Below, one piece after another: positions 1 through 9,518 of a DNA stretch of 64,000 bases. This DNA comes from Paulinella micropora (taxonomy: Eukaryota > Cercozoa > Imbricatea > Euglyphida > Paulinellidae), in NCBI GenBank assembly GCA_019918135.1, contig WBZZ01000089.1:7501-71500 (forward strand), written 5' to 3'. Each line of letters begins with the position of its first letter. Within the stretch, counting starts at the first letter, position 1. The translations under genes and the position numbers were made by a program. Below the pieces are notes generated by a model. It was given only the letters and a program-made list of their open reading frames with translations, ran no database searches and was not told the DNA's origin.

Positions 1-905
1 CTGCATTTCCGTATATCAAATATTGATGAGAAAGATGAATTCAAAGTTTGAATGTTTTGCTACTTGAATTTCCACAGTAATATTACAGTAGGCTGATCAT
101 TTATTAATACTATGATATTATATAATAGTCAGTTACAAAACATCTATTGACTCCTGAGATATTCAGACACTCAATCGACTTGACAAACATCTTTTGAAAT
201 AATTTAGTGCTGTCTCAGTGTCAGCAAGTTTACAATGGAAAAACTGTTATCAATTTCAAAAGTATTAATAAATAAAACGAATGTGTCTACAAGCTCAGTT
301 TTCGATTTATTTTTTCTGTTTTTGAAATTGCAGTCACACCACCACTAAATCATTGATTTGTGTTTATGGTTGGTATGAACGAAAGTCACATCGTTATGAA
401 TAACATGCTTTCCTTTGAGTTTCTGTTATGCTCCCAACGATAGCTCAATAAAAAGTCTGTAATACAACCAAACACATTATGAGAATGATGTATCGTTGTA
501 TTAGCTCAGTGAAGCAGAAAAAGGAAAACAGCAACAGACTAGGAATAAAAATTGCATCAGGTCTAATCAGGACAAATTTTACTGAAAAACAGGCTGGTGC
601 ACCTGTCACCAGGAAAAGTATATTTTTTACCAGCTATCAGGGGGTGATGCACTGTACAGTACCACCTCCAGATTTTATGAAAGAAATAACATTTTCATCA
701 TAAACCTTCTGATTTCTTTCAGGAAACAATATGCTCTATGGAGTCATGCCACACAGCGCATCGACCCATGGATAGACGCTAAAATACGATAGATATATCC
801 TCATACAGCACGTCAAAGCGGATTCTCTAGCAGTTCTTGTAAATTTTGAAGTACTCTCTTCTCTACAGTATGTCAAGAACAAATGTATTACAATTAAAAA
901 TACAA
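1..905. other. AT-rich host flank, no gene recognised
   Basis: This is ordinary AT-rich sequence with only short chance open frames. The longest, about 74 codons at 479-703, has no recognisable motif and its composition does not look coding. I see no tRNA, rRNA or transposon end here. It is best read as host intergenic DNA. Confidence 0.6.
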
Positions 906-946
906 GCAACGTGGTGCCGTATTCCCCCTTTGATCTTCTTCTTCTT

Positions 947-1520
<574 letters not shown>

Positions 1521-1603
1521 AATCTGCCTTGGAGTGTTGACTGTGACATATTTGAGGGAAATCCCGATGAAAAAACCTAGTCACACTTGCTAAACAGAGT
1601 TCC

Positions 1604-2009
1604 AGCCCAATGGCCTCAAGGCGTTAAACTGTGACGCCAACTCATAACCCTTTGGTGGTAGATGCTGGGGAGGAGGGTCGTTGCGCGCGTAAAAGATCTT
1701 AAACTCCGCATATGCTGGTTGATAGCCCAGGACCCAGCAGACACCAGATTGTTATGGGTGGGGTTTCGAGGCAGCTCTAGCAACCGCGCTTGGTGTATGC
1801 ACTTGCACATTCGGTGACGTCTTGCAAGAGGTTGCTGGGACTGCGGAATAACCTCGGCTTAGTGCAGTCTTGCCCTCAGGAGCTCCATCGGTGGCCCCGA
1901 TCATCAGGCGAGAGACTGACACGGGGGGGTGGAGGACCTCGAACAAGGGTATTGGAGGCTTATGTCCGTTGAGGATATGCCATTAGCTGCATCAGTACGC
2001 CTCAGATAT

Positions 2010-2013
<4 letters not shown>
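1604..2013. repeat. 0.41 kb dispersed repeat, copy 2
   Basis: Near-identical partner of 1111-1520, offset by 493 bp, with about 83 bp of unrelated sequence between the copies. This copy runs directly into a (TTA)n tract, as a retroposed 3' end with a microsatellite tail would. Near identity points to a recent event or an assembly duplication. Confidence 0.85.
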
Positions 2014-2173
<160 letters not shown>

Positions 2174-2229
2174 TGGGGGGCACCAATACATGGTTGGGTG
2201 TCACCGCCACACGGCGGGGTTGGGGCCGT

Positions 2230-2760
2230 TGGCAGCTTGTTATGAGGGGTACATAATCAGTGCTCCACTGATTCATGAGACAGGAACTTTTACTGAGAGA
2301 AGCTCTCTCACCACGCTCACGGCTCTTGGCTCGGGGTGGCCTCTGGTATCACTCGGGGTGAGTGCGGGGGGTGGGGGTTATCTGAGGGAGGGGGTTGGGC
2401 TCAGTGGGTCACTGGACAGGTTGGTTAACTAAACTATTGTCGGTATGAGTGGGTATGAAGGTGACAGGCCCCACACATTTCCGCAAGCCTTGAAATCACT
2501 CAACTGCCACAGTAGCGACTGCCTGGACGCGGGGCTCCTGACTCACCCTCTCTCCCAGAACCCCTCGTGCTCACTTTGCGGATGCCATGGGGATACTCTG
2601 GCGGAGGGTCGGGACGTGTTGGGTGCATGTGACCGGGCCTGTCACTTAGTGTTCTCGGTAGATGACTCTTTTGTAGCTTCTATCGGACGCAGGATGGCTT
2701 GCCACGACACCTCAATGATGCATAGTACGTCACGTCTCTGGCCTGGTTACGGGGGCGGGT
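2230..2760. repeat. 0.52 kb dispersed repeat B, copy 1
   Basis: This segment aligns along its length with 3362-3885 at roughly three-quarters identity. Shared landmarks include GGCTCTTGGCTCGGGGTGGC, CGCAAGCCTTGAAA versus CACAAGCCTTGAAA, and TCTCGGTAGATGACTC. There is no credible protein. It is an older interspersed repeat of unknown class whose two copies bracket a LINE-leader-like piece. Confidence 0.75.
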
Positions 2761-2791
2761 AACTGAGGCGGGTTCCTGAAGGCTGGTTACG

Positions 2792-2907
2792 GAAGCTATG
2801 TTATTGTTGTTGGGTTCCTGGCTGCTATGTTATTGTTGTTGGGTTCCTGGCTGCTATGTTATTGTTGTTGGGTTCCTGGCTGCTATGTTATTGTTGTTGG
2901 GTTCCTG
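2792..2907. repeat. 29 bp tandem repeat, four units
   Basis: Four successive copies of a 29 bp unit containing GCTATGTTATTGTTGTTGGG. It lies just upstream of the LINE-leader-like segment at 2915, so it may be part of that element's promoter array. Confidence 0.9.
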
Positions 2908-2911
2908 GCGG

Positions 2912-2995
2912 CGTACATGTTTATGCTTTTTTAAGGGTTGAGCTTTAAATAACCCCACTCGGGTCTTCTTTTATCGAGCTCACCACTCGGTGGAT
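2912..2995 (+). repeat. LINE-leader-like segment, left copy
   Basis: This stretch closely matches the sequence directly upstream of the LINE at 45183-45261. Both carry AAGGGTTGAGCTTTAAATAA, CCCCAC and GGGTC, then a short hairpin. The hairpin arms are CGAG and CTCG here but longer and different in the right copy, so the fold is kept while bases change. It is probably a truncated copy of the LINE's 5' leader. Confidence 0.7.
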
Positions 2996-3221
2996 GGAGG
3001 CCTGGGGTAGACTTATTCGATGTTTTTGATGCTAGGTTCCGTCTCCAGGGATTCGACTGGCATCGCTGCTTTGCCTCACCGCACTGCCTCACCCACACAT
3101 CCACGCTGGCACACTGTTTCTCCTCTTGCTCTTGTACCTATGTCGCACACAGCTATGAGCTCACGCCGATGAGTGGTTGTGACGAGGTGCACCCAGCTGG
3201 ATTGCGGGCGAGCAACGGCGG

Positions 3222-3226
3222 CCTCG

Positions 3227-3275
<49 letters not shown>

Positions 3276-3307
3276 TTTTTTTTTTTTTTTTTGTTTTTTT
3301 TTTTTTT
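3222..3307. repeat. (CT)n and poly-T tract
   Basis: A run of about 20 CT dinucleotides leads into roughly 35 bases of nearly pure T, followed by three TTTGC units. It is simple sequence within host flank. Confidence 0.95.
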
Positions 3308-3361
3308 GATGCTTTGCTTTGCTTTGCTTTGGGCGAGGCCTAGCTTTCGCATGGGCGGGCT

Positions 3362-3885
3362 GAGCCTATGAGGGGCGCACGATAAGCGTTCCATTGATTT
3401 ATGAGACGGGTCCCAATTACTGAGAGTAACTCATGTGAGTTGCTCATCATACTCATGGCTCTTGGCTCGGGGTGGCCTCTGGAATCACAAGGGGTGGGCA
3501 CTGGGGGAGGGGGTTGTGTTCAGAGGGTCACCGCGAAGGATGGTCAACCAAACTACTGTCGGTCGGAGTTTGTACGAAGGCGAGAGGCCCTACACCTTAC
3601 CACAAGCCTTGAAACGACTAAATGACCAAAGTAACGACGGACCGGAGCGGGGCTCCTGGCTCACCCTCTCTCTCAGCACTCTTCGTGCTCATCCTGCGGA
3701 TGCCATGGGGTTGCTCTGGCGGAGGGTTATGGGGTGGTGGGTACACGTGCACGGGCCTGTCACTCTGTGCTCTCGGTAGATGACTCACTTGCAGCGTTTA
3801 TCGGACGCCAGGGTGGTTTGCCACGACACCTACCTCGATGATGCACAGCGGGTCCTGCCTCGTGCCTGGTTACGGATGCAGGTGA
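3362..3885. repeat. 0.52 kb dispersed repeat B, copy 2
   Basis: Diverged second copy of 2230-2760. It stops close to 3885, and about 15 bp later the sequence becomes the GC-rich element's own repeat. This places the left junction of the GC-rich block at 3885-3900. Confidence 0.75.
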
Positions 3886-3900
3886 GTGTTTGTGTGTATT

Positions 3901-4327
3901 CCTGGGGGCTGCACAATGTTTGGCAACGGGGAGGGAGAAGGGAGAAGGGAGAAGGGAAGGGAGAGGGGAGAGGGGGGGAAGGAGAGGGGGGGAGGAAAAA
4001 AGGCAGCGGAGCTATCCGGCCAAACGAATATAGCCACCCGGCCAGGCAGCCCGGTCCTGGCGTGCCACCCGGCCAGGCCACCCGGTCCTGCCGTGCCGAC
4101 CGGCCAGGCAGCCCGGTCCTGGCGTGCCACCCGGCCAGGCAACCCGGTCCTGGCGTGCCACCCGGCCAGGCCACCCGGTCCTGCCGTGCCACCCGGCCAG
4201 GCAGCCCGGTCCTGGCGTGCCACCCGGCCCAGGCAGCCCGGTCCTGGCGTGCCACCCGGCCAGGCAGCCCGGTCCTGCCGTGCCACCCGGCCAGGCAGCC
4301 CGGTCCTGCCGTGCCACCCGACCGGCA
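3901..4327 (+). repeat. Element-specific repeat (hr-like), copy 1, truncated at the left edge
   Basis: It starts at GGGGGCTGCACAATGTT, runs through a 100 bp purine tract of GGGAGAAGG units, then GGCCAAACGAATATAGC. It ends in about nine tandem 31 bp units built on CACCCGGCCAGGCAGCCC. The same order recurs at 9753-10215 and inverted at 9105-9516. The upstream hairpin part of the family is missing here, consistent with the element's end cutting the repeat. By arrangement it resembles the homologous regions used as origins and enhancers by some large insect and crustacean viruses. Confidence 0.7.
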
Positions 4328-5738
4328 GGGCCAGGCCGCCCGTGCCGCTCGACCTGAAGAAAGCCTTCCGTTGGTCGCTGGTAACCAGTTAAGAGGCACG
4401 CTGCCCCCCCGCGGCCGTGTGCCAGGCCGGGCTCCCTGCCCACAAGCAGAGGGCCTGCCGGCCACTACCTGGCGGGTCCCAAAGCTCCCTAACCTCACTG
4501 CCGAATCCTTTTCATCCCCAATCCTTGGTCCGGCATCCCTGCCCAAAAGCTACCACCGGCCTACTCCCTCCCCCGGCTTACCCGAGAGCGTCATATTCAC
4601 CGCCACGGCCACGCCCAGAGAAGAGAGCCAGCAGATTCTCTCCAGTCCTCGACTCCCGGCCGGACAAGGGTTCCTTCCTGGGGCCACGGCCTGCCCGACG
4701 CTACGGCGGCCGGTGGTTGCTAGCATGTGCGTGGAGCGGGCGACCCCCCCACGAGGCCGCCGTTTTAATAGCCAGCATACCTTTGTGGGGCTGACGGTAC
4801 AAGCTAAGAGCCAGTGCAGCCCCCCTGTATTCTCCTCTCTTTGGAGCAGCCCCCCCCCCCCTGCTTTGTGCTAGGCTCTGCCGACCAACGACCGGGTGCG
4901 GCCGAGTTCGGACGGACTCCGCCCCCTTGGATCCAGCCCCCCCCCGGATCTGCGTTCTTCGGCATACTACCTAGGCAAGGCCCGGTCAGCACTCCTTTCG
5001 CCTTCACAGTCTTTTTCGTAAGCCTTCACGGCCCGTGGCCTGGACTTCTCCCGTTGGCGGGCTTTGCCGGCCTGTGTCCACTTGCTTCAGTTTGTCTGCT
5101 TCGTCGACCAGCTCCTGGATCACCTCGAGTGCGGGGCGCCCATGGCACGGACCTTGGTCGCTGGCCGGGGGGCGAAGGGGGTGTCCTTCTAGCTCCTCTC
5201 GGGCGGGCCGAGGGGGGGGGGGGAAGAGGAGAGGAGGCCATCCCCCCCCCAGGAAAAGGCCAGCGGGCTCTGTCCGCCCGTGTTGGCCCCGACCCGCGGG
5301 CGCGTGGCGCGGCCGACCCCGCCGCCCCCTTCTCTTCCCCGGGCGCGGCCCGTGCCCCGCCACGCGGGAGGCCCCCTCCTCCCTCCCACACCCGCCTCCG
5401 CACTAGCGCGGACCAGGGGGTGGGGAGAGGGGGCCGCCGGCGCGGGTGCCGGCGCGGGGGAGGGGGCGGCAGCAGGCTAGCGGCAGCAGTCCCCGCGCAG
5501 CGGGGGGAGGTCGAGCCTCCGTCTGGTCAGCGCCCGGCGCCTGACGACCTCCCCCCCCACGTGGGTGGTGCCCCCCCCCACCCACTGCGTCCCCCCCTCC
5601 CCCGTGCCCACCCCCGCTCCCCGCACGCCCCCCTCGGGTGGAGGCGGCCGTCGCGCGGGGGACCTAAAGCCCGTCCCCAAAACCGTGGGCCCGAGTGCAG
5701 CCGGACGCGAGTGCCTCGCCGTCTCACTTCACCTGCTA
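4328..5738. other. GC-rich stretch with no secure gene
   Basis: Open frames here are long only because stops are rare at this composition, and they read as proline-, glycine- and arginine-rich filler. One minus-strand frame near 5004-5200 contains an amphipathic helix-like stretch (LEVIQELVDEADKLKQ) and could mark a small gene, but I cannot find a convincing start. G and C runs occur near 4851, 5214 and 5550. The last part probably holds the promoter of the kinase gene at 5739. Confidence 0.4.
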
Positions 5739-7037
5739 ATGCTGTCGGGCCAGCCCAAGATCCCGCTGGCCTACACGGGGCCCGTCGGTACCCAGGCCAC
5801 GCTGGACCTCTTGGCGGACCTGCCCTTGCTAGGCCAAGGCACGTACGGCTCCGTGTTCAAGTGGGGGAAGCGCGCCCTGAAGCTAGTGAAGGATTGTTCC
5901 CGGGAAGAGGAGGGTGGCTACGAGCGGCTGCAGCGGCTCGGGGTGGGGCCGGCCGTGTACGAAATCCAGGTACTGCACAGCCCCAGCGCCCACAAGTGGC
6001 TGCGCAGGCGCGTGCAGCGGACGGGGCCCCTAGTCGCGGCCCTCGAGCGCCTGCTGGGCCTGCGCGGCTGTGATTGCCGCGAGAGCCAGCGCGCGGAGAG
6101 TGAGCAGCGCGCCGCGACCCATTGCCTGATCGTGGTGCACCTGGAAGCCTTCGACCTGGACCTCACCAAGTACCCGCTGCCCGGCTCGGTGCCCCGCCTG
6201 GCCACCGACCTGGTGGAGCCCGTCGCCCGGCTGCTGAAGCAGGTGGTCGTGAAAGGGGGCTGTTTCCCCTTTGATGCCAAGCCCGCCAACGTGCTGCTGA
6301 AGCTCGGGGGAGCGGAGGGGGGGGCACAGCGACTAGTGCTGACCGACCTCGACGAGGCGACCATGTATTTCCTCCGTGAGCCGAACGAGGCGGCGTCGGA
6401 CGCGGCCTTGTTGTACTTTCTCAGCGCCTGCCGCGGCGACGCCCCCCTGGCCCTGTGGCACCTGCCGGGCTGGCAGGGCGCGAAGGCCGCCGCGCGTTTC
6501 CACGCGGCCTGGGACCTACTGCAGTGTGCCATCCTGCCCCGCGGTGGTTGGCGCTATTGGACTCTGTACGCGGTGGATGCCCTGGTGGACGACTGGGACG
6601 CGTACCTGTGTTTGCTGGCCAAGCACCTCCGGCGCGCAGAGACACCGGGCCGGCCGCTCACGATCGCGTGGCTGCGGAACTGCCTGCGCAGCAACGGACT
6701 GCCCGAGCCGCGCACGGAAGCCTTCTGGCGCCCGCTAACCGCCGGCGGCAGCCCGGAGGCGGCGCTGGCGGACGGGCATCCCGAGGTGGACATTTTCCTG
6801 TTCGCGGCCAAGCGCTGTTTGCAGCTGCTGCACCAACAGCGCCTGGATTGCTATGGCACGATCCAGGAGATCGCTAGTAGGTGTTGCGGCGGGTGGCTGC
6901 GGATGTGCCTGGATTTTTTGGGGCCGTTGGTGCAGGCCAGGTTCCGGGTACAGGAACATCGCGCCTCGTCCCGGGGGCCGGAAAGGAAGCGGGCGCGTTC
7001 GGTGGAAAGCCCCACCTGCCACTCGGTCGAGGCCTGA
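5739..7037 (+). CDS. Protein-kinase-like protein 1
   Basis: A 432-residue protein starting at MLSGQP; upstream in-frame codons are low complexity, so I place the start at 5739. It shows the order of a protein kinase: glycine loop GQGTYGSV at residues 32-39, the strand-3 lysine in ALK at about 48, a catalytic-loop-like FDAKPANVLL near 178, and a DFG-like TDLDEA near 203. The segment GVGPAVYEIQ matches GLAPAVYGYL in the kinase-like gene at 23918, so the two share an origin. It probably phosphorylates viral or host proteins, though the motifs diverge from cellular kinases and the substrate is unknown. An AATAAA lies 64 bp after the stop. Confidence 0.7.
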   Translation: MLSGQPKIPLAYTGPVGTQATLDLLADLPLLGQGTYGSVFKWGKRALKLVKDCSREEEGGYERLQRLGVGPAVYEIQVLHSPSAHKWLRRRVQRTGPLVAALERLLGLRGCDCRESQRAESEQRAATHCLIVVHLEAFDLDLTKYPLPGSVPRLATDLVEPVARLLKQVVVKGGCFPFDAKPANVLLKLGGAEGGAQRLVLTDLDEATMYFLREPNEAASDAALLYFLSACRGDAPLALWHLPGWQGAKAAARFHAAWDLLQCAILPRGGWRYWTLYAVDALVDDWDAYLCLLAKHLRRAETPGRPLTIAWLRNCLRSNGLPEPRTEAFWRPLTAGGSPEAALADGHPEVDIFLFAAKRCLQLLHQQRLDCYGTIQEIASRCCGGWLRMCLDFLGPLVQARFRVQEHRASSRGPERKRARSVESPTCHSVEA

Positions 7038-7100
7038 GAACAGTGCCTCCCCTCTCCCGCGCGGGGGAGGGGGGGGGGGGGGGCGCCGGTACCACCCGAC

Positions 7101-7106
7101 AATAAA
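7101..7106 (+). terminator. Poly(A) signal AATAAA after the kinase 1 gene
   Basis: Exact AATAAA 64 bp after the stop at 7037, within an otherwise G/C-only stretch. It marks the probable 3' end of the kinase transcript. Confidence 0.7.
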
Positions 7107-7194
7107 AACCACTGACCACTGACAGGCGTACCCGCTCCGGTCGCGCCGGGCGTGCGCGGGGCTGGCCGCGGGGCTGGTCGGGCGCGGGCAGCCG

Positions 7195-7372
7195 GGCAGC
7201 GCAGCGCGGCCGGTCGGCACCCCCCCTTCCGCGCGCACGGGCGCGTGGTAGGACCGGGCGCGCGCCCCAGCTCCCCCTCCCGCGCGCACGGGCGCGTGGT
7301 AGGACCGGGCCCCGCGCTCCCCCCCCCCCGCGCGCACGGGCGCGTGGTAGGACCGGGCGCGCGCCGGGGGGG
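7195..7372. repeat. Tandem repeat of about 45-50 bp, three units
   Basis: Three imperfect units each contain GCGCGCACGGGCGCGTGGTA and GGACCGGGC. It fills the spacer between the kinase 1 poly(A) signal and the next plus-strand gene, so it may hold promoter elements. Confidence 0.85.
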
Positions 7373-7485
7373 GGGGGGAGAGCACGCGCCCGGCCAGGCC
7401 CCGTTCGGGGGGAGGGGCAGAGCTGCACTCTCACAAAACCCCACCGCCGCGAGATTCCACTGCCAGCCTAGAGCCTCCCCGTCGT

Positions 7486-8922
7486 ATGCAGCCCCCACCA
7501 CCACCGCCCCCGGACGACGCGCCCGCGGGTCTGCCGCCGGGCCGGGCTCCCGTGGGCCCGCTGGGCACCCCCGGCACCCCGCTGGTCCGGGGGCTAGACG
7601 CGGCTCGTGAGCGCCTGCACCAGGCCAGGCGGGCCCCGGGGTCTGCCAACGGCCGCTACGGCCTCCCGGCCGCGTCCGACCCGCCCTGCTCGGTCGGCGT
7701 ACCTCACCTCGCCGTGCCCGCGCAGATCCGCCGGCTGCTCTTGTCCTCGCTGGCGCACCGGTACGTGTTTGCGGCCGGGGCGTGGGGAGCAACCGTGGGC
7801 CTGCGTGGCGTCTGCGAGGCCGACACGCGGGAGGACTGCGCGTGCTGGTCCTGCCGCCTGCGGGGGCTGCACCAGTGCGATCCCCTGCAATGGCGCTGCC
7901 ACTGCTGGGGCTGCACCATTGCGCACCGCTTCTCGGAGCGACGGCTCGTGTTGTACTGGGCGGCCGACCGGGACGGGGAAAGGGCGGCGCTGCTGCGGCT
8001 CAGGGTACGTGTCATGGCCCGGCTAGACCTCGGGGTCCAGACGCCCGCGACGCTCTGGCCAGAAACGCACCTGGAGGAGCTGTGCCGGCGCCCCGCGTGG
8101 AGAGCCCGCCTGGAATCACTCTGCGAGGCGCTAGGGTGCCACGGGCTGTGGCGGCGGGCCGGGCGGGCGCCCGAGGCACTGGAGCCGGAGCCGGGGGCGA
8201 GGCGCCTGTTGGCCGTAGTGTCGGAGCCCCTGGCCTCCAACTGCCGGTGCCGGCTGTGCGGAGTGTACAACAACCTGGGCACCTTCGGCCTCCGGGAGCA
8301 GGCCAGGGTGTGGGCCGAGCACGGGCTCGCGCCGCTGGACCCCCTGGTGGGCGAGCCCGCGGGTGGCCAGGGGGGGCGCAACCGCTGGGCCCTGCGCAGG
8401 CAGACCAGCCTGCAGCGGGTCGTGTCCTGTAGCAATAACTGGTGGCTCTGGTACGACTCGCGGGGGGAAGTACTCTTCCACCCCCGCCGGGATGTGTACT
8501 ACGATTTTGCGCAGACCCTGCGTGCGCTGACCAACCTCCGGCACCTGGTCCAGTACGCGGAGGAGCGGCCCGGGGGGGAGGAGGACAACGTGCTGCTGTA
8601 CTCGTGCGACAACGGCCGACAGGAGTTGTGCGTGCTGCTAGCGTGCGTGCCGAGTAGCACGGAGATCCGGGCGGAGTGCAGGCGGCGGCAACGAAACGGC
8701 GTCTTTCTCTCCACCAGCGCCCTCTACCTCCACCCCCTGGCTACGTTCCAGTGGCTGGCCAGGGCGCAGGCCGGGGCGGGGCGCTCGGACCCTCACGTAC
8801 GGTACGTGGCCGCCATGTTCCGCGCCGCCAGGGGGCTGGCCGGCTGCGGGGAGGCCGACGAGCCCGACGGGCTGCAGCCCTACCAGCCGGTGCTCTTGTA
8901 CTTTACGCAGTGTGGCCGTTAG
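7486..8922 (+). CDS. Cysteine-rich orphan protein, 478 residues
   Basis: The frame opens at ATG 7486 with a polyproline stretch and stays open for 478 codons to TAG. I do not recognise the family. Residues about 105-145 hold paired cysteines and histidines (CACWSCRLRG, then CHCWGC), which could bind zinc. A second pair, CRCRLCGVY, lies near 255. The protein is otherwise rich in leucine, arginine and tryptophan, with no signal peptide or membrane segment. It converges on the minus-strand MYND gene, with a pair of inverted repeats between them. AATAAA at 9460 is the nearest downstream poly(A) signal. Confidence 0.6.
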   Translation: MQPPPPPPPDDAPAGLPPGRAPVGPLGTPGTPLVRGLDAARERLHQARRAPGSANGRYGLPAASDPPCSVGVPHLAVPAQIRRLLLSSLAHRYVFAAGAWGATVGLRGVCEADTREDCACWSCRLRGLHQCDPLQWRCHCWGCTIAHRFSERRLVLYWAADRDGERAALLRLRVRVMARLDLGVQTPATLWPETHLEELCRRPAWRARLESLCEALGCHGLWRRAGRAPEALEPEPGARRLLAVVSEPLASNCRCRLCGVYNNLGTFGLREQARVWAEHGLAPLDPLVGEPAGGQGGRNRWALRRQTSLQRVVSCSNNWWLWYDSRGEVLFHPRRDVYYDFAQTLRALTNLRHLVQYAEERPGGEEDNVLLYSCDNGRQELCVLLACVPSSTEIRAECRRRQRNGVFLSTSALYLHPLATFQWLARAQAGAGRSDPHVRYVAAMFRAARGLAGCGEADEPDGLQPYQPVLLYFTQCGR

Positions 8923-9104
8923 CGGGCCGGGGGTGGACACTAGCACTGTCGTGCCCAGGCGGCGGCCTTTATGCCAAGAAGCCTACTCTGACACTAGACT
9001 GACGACGAGGCTCCCGCGGGGCCGGCAGGCAGAGGGGAGGGTGGGGGGGTCAGGGGACGACGGGGGGGCGCTGGCCCCTCCTCTATGTGGGCGTCAGGCA
9101 CCTC

Positions 9105-9516
9105 CCGCCGGCCGGGTGGCACGACTGGCCTGGCTTTTCCGGCCGGGTGGCACGAACGGCCAGACTTTTCCGGCCGGGTGGCACGAACTGCCAGACTTTT
9201 CCGGCCGGGTGGCACAAGAGGCAAGGCTTTCCCCGTCGGGCAGATAAAATCGTCTGGCCTGATATGGGCGCTGCCTTTTTGTTCTCCCCTCTCCCCTCTC
9301 CCTTCTCCCTTCTCCCCTCTCCCTTCCCCCCTCTCCCTCCCCGCGCACGAACATTGTGCAGCCCCCCTCAGGCTCTCTGTCCAGTATGGCGGTCCGGTGG
9401 GGGGTGCCACCTGCGGCTTCTTTGTCCCTGCCGCAAAACCAGGAGAATTTCCTCTACCTAATAAAAGAAATAATTTTACTACCCTAAGTGCACTCATAAC
9501 GAGAATCGCACTTGTG
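9105..9516 (-). repeat. Element-specific repeat (hr-like), copy 2, inverted
   Basis: Read on the minus strand it has the same parts as copies 1 and 3: purine tract, a GGCCAGACG-type box and four or so 31 bp units built on CCCGGCCGGAAAAG. Its inner edge, 9485-9516, is a 32 bp sequence perfectly repeated in inverted order at 9753-9784. That 32-mer itself can fold (AAGTGC with GCACTT, and CTC with GAG). AATAAA at 9460-9465 lies in this arm. Confidence 0.8.
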
Positions 9517-9518
9517 TG

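Noticed and set aside
4030-4327. Direct repeats that could be taken for a CRISPR array
   Set aside because: Units are contiguous 31 bp tandem repeats with no unique spacers, in a eukaryotic context.
3780-4874. Long plus- and minus-strand frames over the 31 bp array
   Set aside because: They exist because the repeat lacks stop codons; content is repetitive proline/arginine or glycine/tryptophan text with no domain.
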